Positions 1 to 8,779 of a stretch of DNA of 27,085 nucleotides are shown here, piece by piece. How positions within the stretch are numbered: the first letter of the stretch is position 1; every line of letters begins with the position of its first letter. This stretch comes from JALORV01 sp044225415 (lineage in GTDB: Bacteria; Pseudomonadota; Gammaproteobacteria; Burkholderiales; Burkholderiaceae_F): the NCBI GenBank assembly GCA_044225415.1, contig JBGAIO010000024.1:1-27085 (forward strand). The letters run 5' to 3'. The translations under genes and the position numbers were made by a program. Under the pieces are notes generated by a model. The model worked only from the letters and a program-made list of their open reading frames with translations. It was not told the DNA's origin and searched no databases.

Positions 1-1
1 C

Positions 2-3000
2 ATCACCAAGACCAAGACGCCCAACCCCGTCGCGCAGGGTTCGCCGATGGTGACCACGCTGCGCGTGTTCAACAACGGACCGCGCACGGCCACGGGTCCG
101 ATCCGCGTGGTGGACCTGCTGGCGGTGGGCGAGACCTATGTGTCGTTCAGCGGCACCGGCTGGAGCTGCACGGTGTCCGGCCAGGTCGTCACCTGCGACA
201 ACCCCAACGCCAGCGGTCTGGCCGTCAGCGCGACGACGTTCCCGACGCTGACCATCAACACCATTGCCACCGCGAGCGGCACGCTCACCAATTCGGCGTG
301 CACGGGCGGCAGCGTGCCGACCGGCTCGGGCGCGACGCCGCTGCCGCCGGTGGAGGGTGACCCGAACGCGACCAACGATTGTGCCAGCGCCTCCGCCTCG
401 TCGACCACGTTGAGGCCGGACCTGAGCATCACCAAGACCACCAGTACGCCGACCGGCGGCGACAAGATCGTGTCGGCGACCGAAAACTCAGTGACCTTCA
501 CGCTGCTGGTGCGCAACGAATCGGCGACCGACAACGCGACCGGCGTGCGCATCGTCGATCCGTCGACCGGCAGCATGCCGATGTTCATCAACGGCCGGAC
601 GGCAGCGCCGACAGTGTCCTATGCGGTGTCGAGCGGCTCGACGGCAACCTTCACCTGCACGGCGAGCGCCACCACCGGCGCGGTCACCTGCACGCAGAGC
701 GGCGGCGTGCTCGCGCCAGGCGGCACGGTCACGGTGACCATCACCGTGCTGCGCCCCATGACCGACGGCACTTTCACCAACACGGCGACGGTGAGCAACA
801 CGGTGCAGGGCGATCCGAATCCGTCCAACAACAGCGCGAGCGATACGGTGACCATCGTGCCGATCGCCGACGTCGCACTCGAAGGCAAGACGGTCACGCC
901 GAACCCGATCGGCGCCGGGCAGAACGCGACCTACGTCATCTCGTACCGCAACCTCGGGCCCTCGACGGCGCAGACGCTGGTCGTTACCGATACGTTCACG
1001 TTTCCGAGCCCGAGCGATACGGGCGTGACGGTCGTGTCGATCACCGCAGCAGGCGCGACCTGTTCGATTGCGGCCGGCGCGCAGATCACTCCGGCCGCTC
1101 CGAGCTTCACGTGCTCGCGCGCCACGCTCGCCAACAACGCGAGCGGCACGATCACGCTGGTCGTGCGTCCGAACTTCCAGACCGGCAATCCGGCGCGGGC
1201 GCTGCTGAACACCGCCAGCATCACCACCGCCACGGCCGAATCGACGACCGGCGGCGACGGCGGCAACAACAGCCAGTCCGCCACGCTGAACGTGCTGCCG
1301 GCCACGCTCGACCTGCTGGTCAACAAGACCGACTCGGTCGACCCGGTCGGATTCACGTCGGGCAGCACGTACATCAACTACCGCGTGCGCGTCACCAACA
1401 ACGGTCCGTCATTCGGCACGGCCGTGACGGCCACCGAGACGATGCAGGCGCCGGCCGGCAAGCGCATCCGCTACGTCTGCGACACGACTGCGTTTGGAGG
1501 CACGACGTGCCGATCGCCCTCGACCTGTTCGATCGCCGCCGGCACGACGTCGGCCGCGGGCGGCGCGCTCAACTTCACGTGCACGGTGCCGACGGGCTCT
1601 GCAACGACGGGGCCGGCGGCGGGGACGCTATTCCCGGCGCAGTACAAGGACATCAACCTGCGCTTCCAGGTGCTCGACGCGCCGGCGGCCGCGGGCGACG
1701 TCTACCTGAACACGGTCAGCGTCGCGGCGAACGAGACCGACACTTACCTGCCGAACAACACCGCGTCCGAACCGACGACGGTGCGGCAGCTGATCGACCT
1801 GCAGACGACCAAGACCGCGAGCGCGGCGACGGTCGCGTTGAACCAGCCCTTCACCTGGACCGTCACCGTCCGCAACGCGGGCCCTGCGAACAGCCTGGCG
1901 ACCGAAGTGACCGACACGCTGCCGGCCGGCGTCGAGGTCACGGGTCCGATCGCCTGGACGAAGGCTTCACCCGCGGGCAGCGGTACCTGCACGGTCGCCG
2001 GTGTGACCGTCACCTGCGCGATGGGGCCGCTGAACAGCGCGAACAACGCGGTCATCACGATTCCTGCGCGCTTCACCAGCTATCCGGCCAGCGGCAGCGC
2101 GACCAACAGCGCGACGGTCAACACCGATCCGACGCTCACTGGCGCCATCGACAGCAATGCCGCCAACAACACCGGCACGCACACGATCAACGTCACGCGC
2201 TCGTCGATCGCGGGCCTGGTGTTCCGTGACCGAGACAACAACGGCCTGCCGGGCGGCACCGGCGAGACAGGCATCGGCTCCGTTGCGATCGCGCTCACCG
2301 GCACGGACCTCTACGGCAACGCGATCACGCGCAACCTGACCACCGCGGCCAACGGCACCTACACCTTCGCCGACCTGCCACCATCGAATGCCGCCGGTTA
2401 CACGCTGACGCAGACGCAGCCCGCGGCCTACGCCAACGGCGTCAATCCGCCGACGGGCAGCGCGGACTCGCTCGGCGGCACGCGTCCGACGCTGCTGCAG
2501 CCCGGCTTCGGCGTCGTCATTGCGGCGATTCCGGTCGGCGCGAACGTCGCCGGCGTCAATTACACCTTCGCAGAAGTGCTGCGCCCGTCGATCGGCGGCA
2601 TCGTCTTCCGCGATCACAACAACAACGGCGTGCAGAACGCCGGCGAGACCGGCATCGCGGGCGCGACGATCGAACTGCGGCGCAGCGCCGACAACAGCCT
2701 GGTCGCGACCGCGACCACCGACAGCAGCGGCACCTACCAGTTCAACGCGGTCGAGCCCGCGAGCTACACCATCGTCGAACTGCAGCCGACCGGCTTCCTC
2801 GACGGCCAGCCGTCGCCCGGACTGATCGGCGGCGTGGCGTGCTCGACCTGCTCGGTGTCGATCACGCACGATCCGGCCAACGAGCCCGCGAGCATCTCGC
2901 GCATCCTCGGCGTCAACGTCGCGAGCGGCGACAACGCGACGCTGATGAATTTCGGCGAGCTGGTGCCATCGACGCTGGCCGGCAGCGTGTTCGTCGACTT

Positions 3001-6000
3001 CAACAACAACGGCACGCGGCAGGCCGGCGAGCCCGGCATCGCGTCGAACGCATTGACGCTGACCGGCACCGACGATCGCGGCAACGCCGTGTCGCGCGCC
3101 ATCACCACCGACGCGAGCGGCAACTACTCGGTCAACAACCTGCGGCCGGCGAACGCCGCGGGCTATGCGATCCGACAGACGCAGCCCGCCGGGTTCAATA
3201 ACGGCATCAATCCGCCGACGGGGCAGGCCGATTCGCTCGGCGGGACCCGGCCGGCGAGCGGGCCCGACTTCGGTGTGCTGATCGCCGCCATCCCGGTCGC
3301 CGCCAACCAGAACGGCATCAACTACACCTTCGCCGAGATCGGCGGCGCGAGCGTGTCCGGCCTGGTGTGGGTCGATCGCAACCGCGACGGTGCGCTGCAG
3401 CCCGGCGAGACGGTGCGTCTCGCCGGCGTGACGGTGCAGCTGGTCGATCCGGTGAGCGGCACCGTCATCGCGACGACGACCACGGCCGCCGACGGCAGCT
3501 ACAGCTTCGCCAATGCGCCGGTCGGCAACTACCGCATCGTGATGCAGACGCCGACGGGCTACGGCAACAGCACGCCGGCGACGCTGAACGTGACGATCAC
3601 GCCAGCGGGCCTGTCCAACCAGAACTTCGGCGTGACCGCCGGCTCGCTGGCAGGCCAGGTGTTCATCGACGCGAACAACAACGGCACGCCGCAGCCCGGT
3701 GATACGCCGATCGCCGGCAACACCATCGAGCTGCTGAACGCGTCGAACGCGGTGATCGGGACGACGACCACCGACGCGGCCGGCGCATGGCGCTTCGACG
3801 ACCTGCCGGCCGCGACCTACACGGTGCGCCAGCCGACGCAGCCGCCGTCGACCACCAACGGCCTGACCACCGCGGGCACGGCCGGCGGCACGGCCACGCC
3901 GCTGGCAGTGCTGCCGTCGGCGATCAGTGCAATCGCGCTGCCGCTGGTCAACGATGCGACGGGCTACTACTTCGCCGAGCTGCAGTTCGGCTCGCTCGCC
4001 GGCAGCGTCTACAACGACGCCAACAACAACGGCGTGCGCGATCCGGCCGAGACCGGCTTCTCCGGCCAGCAGCTCGTGCTGACCGGCACCAACGACCTCG
4101 GCCAGACGATCAACACGACTGCGACGACCGACGCCAACGGCTACTACGCGTTCCCGAACCTGCGGCCCGGCAGCTACACGATCGCGCAGCCCAATGCTCC
4201 GCCGGGCACGCTGAACGGCATCACGTCGGCCGGCACCGCGGGCGGCACGCCCACACCGGTCACCACGCTGCCGTCGACGATCTCGGGCATCGCGCTCGGC
4301 GCCATGGTCGCCGGCACCAACTACAACTTCGGCGAGCTGACGCCGTCATCGTTCAGCGGCAGCGTCTACAACGACGCGAACAACAACGGACTGCGCGAGC
4401 CTGGGGAAGCAGGCTTCCCGGGCCAGACGATCGTGCTCTCCGGCACGAACGATCTCGGCCAGCCGGTCAACGTCAGCGTCGTCACCGACGCGAACGGCAA
4501 CTACAGCTTCGCGAACCTGCGCCCCGGCACCTACACGCTGACGCAGCCGAGCCAGCCCGCGGGTACCGGCAACGGCATCACCACCGCGGGCAGCGCGGGC
4601 GGCACGGCGACCGGCGTGGCGACGGTGCCGTCGGCGATCAGCGGCATCGTGCTGCCCTCCGGCACCACCGCGAGCGGCTATCTGTTCGGCGAGCGCGCGT
4701 CGGGCTCGATCGCGGGCAGCGTCTACATCGACGCCAACAACAACGGCGTGCGCGATCCCGGCGAGACCGGCATCGCGGGCCAGACCGTCACGCTGACCGG
4801 CACCGATGCACTCGGCCAGCCCGTCAACCTGAGCGCAGTCAGCGACGCGAGCGGCAACTACTCGTTCGGCGCGCTGCTCGGCGGCACCTACGCGCTGACA
4901 CAGCCCGCCCAGCCGGCCGGCACGCTGCCGGGCCGCACGACCGCGGGCTCGGGTGGCGGCACGGCGACGTTGCCGACGGTGACGCCGTCGGCGATCTCGG
5001 CGATCACGCTGCCAGGCGGCGTTGCGCTGACAGGCTATCTCTTCGGAGAACTCGCGCCGGCCTCGCTGACCGGCAGCGTCTACAACGATCTCAACAACAA
5101 CGGCGTGCGCGAACCGGCGGAGCCGGGCTTCGCCAACCAGACGATCGTGCTCGGCGGCACGAACGATCTCGGCCAGCCGGTCAACGCGACGGTGACGACC
5201 GATGCCAGCGGCAATTACGCGTTCGGCAATCTGCGGCCCGGCACGTACACGCTGACGCAGCCCACACAGCCGCCGGGCACGAGCAACGGCATCACCACCG
5301 CGGGATCGAGCGGCGGCACGGCGACACCGGTCGCGACGGTGCCATCGGCGATCAGCGGTATCGCGCTCGCGCCGGGCGCCACGGGCAGCGGCAACCTGTT
5401 CGGCGAACGTGCGGCCGGTTCGATCGCGGGCAGCGTGTACGTCGATGCGAACAACAACGGCGTGCGCGAGCCCGCCGAAGCCGGCATCCCCGGCCAGACC
5501 ATCACGCTGACCGGCACCGACGCGCTCGGGCAGTCGGTCAACCAGACCACGACCACCGACGCCAATGGCAACTACTCATTCGGTGCACTGCTGGGCGGCA
5601 CCTACACGCTGACGCAACCCGCGCAGCCCGCGAACACGCTGTCGGGCCGCACGACCGCGGGCTCGGGCGGCGGCACGGCGACGACGCCGGCGGTCACGCC
5701 TTCGTCGATCAGCGCGGTCACGCTGCCGCCGTCAGTGGCGCTGACCGGCTACCTGTTCGGTGAACTGCCGACCGCGCGCCTGGCGGGCAGCGTGTTCAAC
5801 GACGCCAACAACAACGGCGTGCGCGACGGCGGCGAGAGCGGTTTCGCCGGCAACACGCTGACGCTGACCGGCACCGACGATCTCGGACAGCCGGTGTCGG
5901 TGTCGGTGGTGAGCGACGCCAACGGCGACTACGCCTTCGCGAATCTGCGGCCAGGCACCTACACGATCACGCAGCCGACACAGCCGCCGGGCGTGCTCAA

Positions 6001-8383
6001 CGGCATCACGACCGCGGGATCGCTCGGCGGTACCGCGACCCCGGTGACCACGCTGCCGTCGGCGATCAGCGCGATCCCCGTGCCGCCGGGCGGGCAGGGC
6101 ATCAACTACCTGTTCGCCGAGATCGGCAACTCGCCGGACATCGTCGCCAGCAAGGCTGCGGTCGGCGTGTTCGCCACCGGCAACGCCGCGAGCTATCGCA
6201 TCACGGTTGCCAACGTCGGACAGAGCGCGACCACGGCGGCGTACACGGTGCAGGATCGTCTGCCTGCCGGCCTGACGCTCGCGGCCGCGCCGAGCGGCGC
6301 GGGCTGGACCTGCACGGGCGCGCGCGGCGACGCCACCTTCAGCTGCACGGCCGGCGCAGTGCTCGCACCGTCGGCAAGTGCACCCGTCATCACCGTGCCG
6401 GTCAACGTCGCGGCGAACGCGGTGGCAAGCGGCAACTCCGTGTCGCTGAACAACCCGGTGCTGGCGCAGGGCGGCGGCGAGCTGGCCGCCTACGCACCGA
6501 CGCCGACCGAGGTTGCGAACTTCAACAACAACCCAGGCGCGCTGCCGGTCTGTGCCGCCACGGCCACGCAGAACGCGTGCCGCACACCGACGCTGGTGCA
6601 GCGTGCCGCGGCGGTCAGCGGCACGGTCTGGTACGACACCGGCACGGTGCCGCGCCAGCTCGACCCGGGCGACCAGCGCCTCGCGGGCTGGACCGTCGAA
6701 GTGCTCGACGCGGCCAGCGGCGCCGTCGTGCGCACGCTGGTCAGCGGCAGCGACGGAGCGTGGCGCGCCGCGGACCTGTTGCCCGGCACCGAATACCTGG
6801 TGCGCTTCCGCGATCCGGGCGCCGGCATCACCTGGGGCGTGCCCGTGTCGGGCAACACCGGCACGCCACCGGCGCCGTGCGTGACACCGAACCCGGGCTT
6901 CACGCAGCGCTCGTCGTGCATCGACACCGCCGACGCAACGCAACTGCGCGTCGTGCTGCTCGCCGGCGACGAACTCGCGCAGCAGAGCCTGCCGGTCGAT
7001 CCTGCCGGCGTGGTCTATGACTCGCTGACGCGCGTCGCCGTGCCGGGCGCCGTCGTCACGCTGAGTCCGGTCGGCATCTGCCCGGGCTACAACCCCGCGA
7101 CGCACATCGCCAACGCGACGCTCGGCGGCTACACCGTCAGCGGCACGGCGGTCAGCATGACCACCGGCACGCTCGGCGCGTACCAGTTCCTGTTCACGCC
7201 ATCAGCGCCAGCGAGTTGCACATTCCAGCTCGCGGTGACGCCGCCGTCGGGCTACACCTTTGTATCGCAGGTGATTCCGCCGCAGCCGGGCACCTTCGCC
7301 ACGCCGCCGGCACCGGGCTCGAGCAGCATCCAGACGCAGGCCGGTCCGCCGCCGGTGGGCAATCCGACCACGTATTACCTGCAGCTCAACGCGGGCTCGG
7401 GCACGCAGAACGTGCTCAACAACCACCTGCCGATCGACCCGGCGTCGATCAGCGGCATCGTCATCGTCAAGACCGGCTCGGTGCAGGTCGTCGAGCTGGG
7501 CGATTCGCTGCAATACACGATCCGCATCCGCAACACGACGTCGATCGCGCTCGCCACCGCGTACGTCAGCGACAGCCTGCCGGCGGGCTTCCTCTACATC
7601 GCGGGCACCGCGCAGGTCGCGCGCGCCGGCGCCATCGCGAAGATCGGCGATCCGACGGGCAGCCCCGGACCGAACCTGATCTTCTCGGTCGGCCTGTTGC
7701 CGCCGAACGACGACGTGGTGCTGACCTATCGCGTGCGCGTCGGCGTTGGCGCGATGCAGGGCAACGGCATCAACACCGCGCAGGTCAAGCCGACGCCGGG
7801 CACCAACTGCGCGGCCACTCCGCAGCAGTGCTCGAACGTCGCGCAGTTCAAGGTGCGCGTCGAAGGCGGAGTCTTCACCGACGAGGCGTGCATCGCCGGC
7901 AAGGTCTACATCGACTGCAACGGCAACCGGATGCAGGATGAGGGCGAGGTCGGCATCCCCGGCGTGCGCCTGTGGCTGCAGAACGGTACGTACTTCATCA
8001 CCGATTCCGAAGGGCGCTACAGCTATTGTGGGCTGCGCCCGATGATGCACGTGCTGAAGGTCGACAAGTCGACGCTGCCCGGCGGCTCGCAGCTCGTCGA
8101 GTCCTCCAACCGCAACATGGGCGATGCGGGCTCGCTGATGCTCGACATCAAGAAGGGCGAGCTGCACCGCGGCGACTTCATCGAAGGCACGTGCAGCGCG
8201 CCGGTGGCCGACGAGACCTACGCGCGGCGCTCGCGCGGCGAAGTCGGCGGGCCGGCCGGAGCGCCGGGCAATGCGCCCACCGAATCGCGCCGTCCGGCGA
8301 ACAGCGGCACGCAGCAGTTCCGCTCGTCGCCGCCGACCGGCATGCCGGTGCGTCCGCAGGGAGGCAACGATGTGCCGCGCTGA
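2..8383 (+). CDS. Giant DUF11 / SdrD-B repeat surface protein, 5' end outside window
   Basis: The reading frame is open from base 2, where ITKTKTPNPVAQG, a DUF11-type strand, already precedes the first internal ATG at 47, so the gene starts upstream and 2793 residues are visible. DUF11-like domains lie at about residues 1-130, 140, 290, 437, 598, 2046 and 2487 (motifs such as VRNAGP and DTLPAG). SdrD-B-like modules, with the EF-hand-like DxNNNGxxDxxE calcium motif, fill residues 735-2043 (eleven copies), with divergent ones near 2203 and 2630. The C-terminus has a conserved-looking GELHRGDF segment, then a Pro/Gly/Arg-rich tail. There is no LPXTG sorting signal and no autotransporter barrel, so anchoring must differ from Gram-positive Sdr proteins. 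The stop overlaps the next gene, which encodes an outer-membrane barrel. From the families I infer a secreted adhesin-like or structural surface protein; ligand unknown. Confidence 0.9.
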   Translation: MTKTKTPNPVAQGSPMVTTLRVFNNGPRTATGPIRVVDLLAVGETYVSFSGTGWSCTVSGQVVTCDNPNASGLAVSATTFPTLTINTIATASGTLTNSACTGGSVPTGSGATPLPPVEGDPNATNDCASASASSTTLRPDLSITKTTSTPTGGDKIVSATENSVTFTLLVRNESATDNATGVRIVDPSTGSMPMFINGRTAAPTVSYAVSSGSTATFTCTASATTGAVTCTQSGGVLAPGGTVTVTITVLRPMTDGTFTNTATVSNTVQGDPNPSNNSASDTVTIVPIADVALEGKTVTPNPIGAGQNATYVISYRNLGPSTAQTLVVTDTFTFPSPSDTGVTVVSITAAGATCSIAAGAQITPAAPSFTCSRATLANNASGTITLVVRPNFQTGNPARALLNTASITTATAESTTGGDGGNNSQSATLNVLPATLDLLVNKTDSVDPVGFTSGSTYINYRVRVTNNGPSFGTAVTATETMQAPAGKRIRYVCDTTAFGGTTCRSPSTCSIAAGTTSAAGGALNFTCTVPTGSATTGPAAGTLFPAQYKDINLRFQVLDAPAAAGDVYLNTVSVAANETDTYLPNNTASEPTTVRQLIDLQTTKTASAATVALNQPFTWTVTVRNAGPANSLATEVTDTLPAGVEVTGPIAWTKASPAGSGTCTVAGVTVTCAMGPLNSANNAVITIPARFTSYPASGSATNSATVNTDPTLTGAIDSNAANNTGTHTINVTRSSIAGLVFRDRDNNGLPGGTGETGIGSVAIALTGTDLYGNAITRNLTTAANGTYTFADLPPSNAAGYTLTQTQPAAYANGVNPPTGSADSLGGTRPTLLQPGFGVVIAAIPVGANVAGVNYTFAEVLRPSIGGIVFRDHNNNGVQNAGETGIAGATIELRRSADNSLVATATTDSSGTYQFNAVEPASYTIVELQPTGFLDGQPSPGLIGGVACSTCSVSITHDPANEPASISRILGVNVASGDNATLMNFGELVPSTLAGSVFVDFNNNGTRQAGEPGIASNALTLTGTDDRGNAVSRAITTDASGNYSVNNLRPANAAGYAIRQTQPAGFNNGINPPTGQADSLGGTRPASGPDFGVLIAAIPVAANQNGINYTFAEIGGASVSGLVWVDRNRDGALQPGETVRLAGVTVQLVDPVSGTVIATTTTAADGSYSFANAPVGNYRIVMQTPTGYGNSTPATLNVTITPAGLSNQNFGVTAGSLAGQVFIDANNNGTPQPGDTPIAGNTIELLNASNAVIGTTTTDAAGAWRFDDLPAATYTVRQPTQPPSTTNGLTTAGTAGGTATPLAVLPSAISAIALPLVNDATGYYFAELQFGSLAGSVYNDANNNGVRDPAETGFSGQQLVLTGTNDLGQTINTTATTDANGYYAFPNLRPGSYTIAQPNAPPGTLNGITSAGTAGGTPTPVTTLPSTISGIALGAMVAGTNYNFGELTPSSFSGSVYNDANNNGLREPGEAGFPGQTIVLSGTNDLGQPVNVSVVTDANGNYSFANLRPGTYTLTQPSQPAGTGNGITTAGSAGGTATGVATVPSAISGIVLPSGTTASGYLFGERASGSIAGSVYIDANNNGVRDPGETGIAGQTVTLTGTDALGQPVNLSAVSDASGNYSFGALLGGTYALTQPAQPAGTLPGRTTAGSGGGTATLPTVTPSAISAITLPGGVALTGYLFGELAPASLTGSVYNDLNNNGVREPAEPGFANQTIVLGGTNDLGQPVNATVTTDASGNYAFGNLRPGTYTLTQPTQPPGTSNGITTAGSSGGTATPVATVPSAISGIALAPGATGSGNLFGERAAGSIAGSVYVDANNNGVREPAEAGIPGQTITLTGTDALGQSVNQTTTTDANGNYSFGALLGGTYTLTQPAQPANTLSGRTTAGSGGGTATTPAVTPSSISAVTLPPSVALTGYLFGELPTARLAGSVFNDANNNGVRDGGESGFAGNTLTLTGTDDLGQPVSVSVVSDANGDYAFANLRPGTYTITQPTQPPGVLNGITTAGSLGGTATPVTTLPSAISAIPVPPGGQGINYLFAEIGNSPDIVASKAAVGVFATGNAASYRITVANVGQSATTAAYTVQDRLPAGLTLAAAPSGAGWTCTGARGDATFSCTAGAVLAPSASAPVITVPVNVAANAVASGNSVSLNNPVLAQGGGELAAYAPTPTEVANFNNNPGALPVCAATATQNACRTPTLVQRAAAVSGTVWYDTGTVPRQLDPGDQRLAGWTVEVLDAASGAVVRTLVSGSDGAWRAADLLPGTEYLVRFRDPGAGITWGVPVSGNTGTPPAPCVTPNPGFTQRSSCIDTADATQLRVVLLAGDELAQQSLPVDPAGVVYDSLTRVAVPGAVVTLSPVGICPGYNPATHIANATLGGYTVSGTAVSMTTGTLGAYQFLFTPSAPASCTFQLAVTPPSGYTFVSQVIPPQPGTFATPPAPGSSSIQTQAGPPPVGNPTTYYLQLNAGSGTQNVLNNHLPIDPASISGIVIVKTGSVQVVELGDSLQYTIRIRNTTSIALATAYVSDSLPAGFLYIAGTAQVARAGAIAKIGDPTGSPGPNLIFSVGLLPPNDDVVLTYRVRVGVGAMQGNGINTAQVKPTPGTNCAATPQQCSNVAQFKVRVEGGVFTDEACIAGKVYIDCNGNRMQDEGEVGIPGVRLWLQNGTYFITDSEGRYSYCGLRPMMHVLKVDKSTLPGGSQLVESSNRNMGDAGSLMLDIKKGELHRGDFIEGTCSAPVADETYARRSRGEVGGPAGAPGNAPTESRRPANSGTQQFRSSPPTGMPVRPQGGNDVPR
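3989..6130 (+). repeat. Six tandem 357-nt SdrD-B modules within the surface protein gene
   Basis: Module starts at 3989, 4346, 4703, 5060, 5417 and 5774 are each exactly 357 nt (119 codons) apart. Each opens with a variant of AGSVYNDANNNGVR and closes with LFGE. A preceding copy at 3641 is 348 nt. The second to fifth copies alternate in type: A modules (4346, 5060) share TNDLGQPVN, NLRPGTYTLTQP and FGERA, while B modules (4703, 5417) share TDALGQ, GALLGGTY and SGGGTAT. This points to duplication of a 714-nt A+B unit. Such DNA is prone to recombination and to assembly collapse. Confidence 0.93.
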
Positions 8384-8768
8384 GTACCGCGCGGCGCGCC
8401 ACATGGCGCCCCTGTCGCTGCGTGCAGATGTGCTCGCGCTCGCCGTCGCGTTCGCGTGCGGTGCGATGCCGCCGGTCGTACGCGCACAGGCGACTTCCGA
8501 TCCCGTCGCCCCGGCGAAGGCCGGGGTCCAATCGGACGTTCCTGCATCGAACGTGCAGCAGCAGCCCGACCTGCCCCCGCTGCCGCTCGTGCCCGCCGGC
8601 ACGATGTCCGGCGCCCCCTACGAAGGCCCGCGCATCAGTGCCCGCACGCTGCAGAACATGGCGGTCGGCGAAATCGTCGTCGACGTGACACCCGCGCCGC
8701 TGTCGCCGACGGCGTGTCAGCTGTTGGTCACCAGCGGTCCGAACGACGCGCGTACGGCGCGCCGCTGA
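8370..8768 (+). CDS. N-terminal part of outer-membrane barrel protein (signal peptide), ends at apparent frameshift
   Basis: ATG 8370 follows a strong Shine-Dalgarno GGGAGG at 8359-8364 and overlaps the end of the surface protein gene by 14 bp, so translation is probably coupled. The 132-residue reading has a basic start and a hydrophobic export segment (VLALAVAFACGAMPPVVRA, likely cleaved before QAT), then a Pro-rich linker and RTLQNMAVGEIVVDVTPAPL. The latter is the usual lead-in to the Big-1-like domain of the long downstream frame. After residue 111 (base 8702) the frame loses sense and stops at 8768, whereas the downstream frame continues the expected domain. I read this as the N-terminus of the same protein as the next entry, separated by an indel, not as a separate gene. 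Confidence 0.7.
   Translation: MCRAEYRAARHMAPLSLRADVLALAVAFACGAMPPVVRAQATSDPVAPAKAGVQSDVPASNVQQQPDLPPLPLVPAGTMSGAPYEGPRISARTLQNMAVGEIVVDVTPAPLSPTACQLLVTSGPNDARTARR
8504..8530. repeat. REP-like palindrome inside a coding region
   Basis: Stem CCCCGGC (8509-8515), loop GAAG, stem GCCGGGG (8520-8526), flanked by GTCG and TCCA. It matches in form the palindromes at 19614-19637 and 19655-19680. It sits just after the predicted signal peptide of the outer-membrane protein and is translated in frame as PVAPAKAGVQ. Confidence 0.75.
8700..8760 (+). other. Apparent frameshift junction in the outer-membrane protein gene
   Basis: Up to base 8702 the third forward frame reads a plausible PAPL. From 8702 the second forward frame reads VADGVSAV, the ADG motif expected next in Big-1-like domains. 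From 8753 the second frame reads YGAPLKTPAMITIEASDG and stays open to 11803. One missing base at about 8702-8703 (CTGTC where CTGGTC would be in frame) restores a single 1144-residue protein. The segment GHQRSERRA between them does not look like a beta strand, so more than one indel is possible. Sequencing or assembly error, true pseudogenisation, or recoding cannot be told apart from one sequence. Confidence 0.6.
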
Positions 8769-8779
8769 AGACGCCCGCG

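Noticed and set aside
3989..6130. Tandem 357-nt repeats as a mobile element or CRISPR-like array
   Set aside because: They are in-frame protein modules within one open reading frame, with no spacers or ends of a mobile element.
8456..8701. Upstream part of the long barrel frame, from ATG 8456
   Set aside because: The translation is Arg/Ala-rich with no signal peptide, while the other frame there has a ribosome site, signal peptide and the expected domain lead-in.
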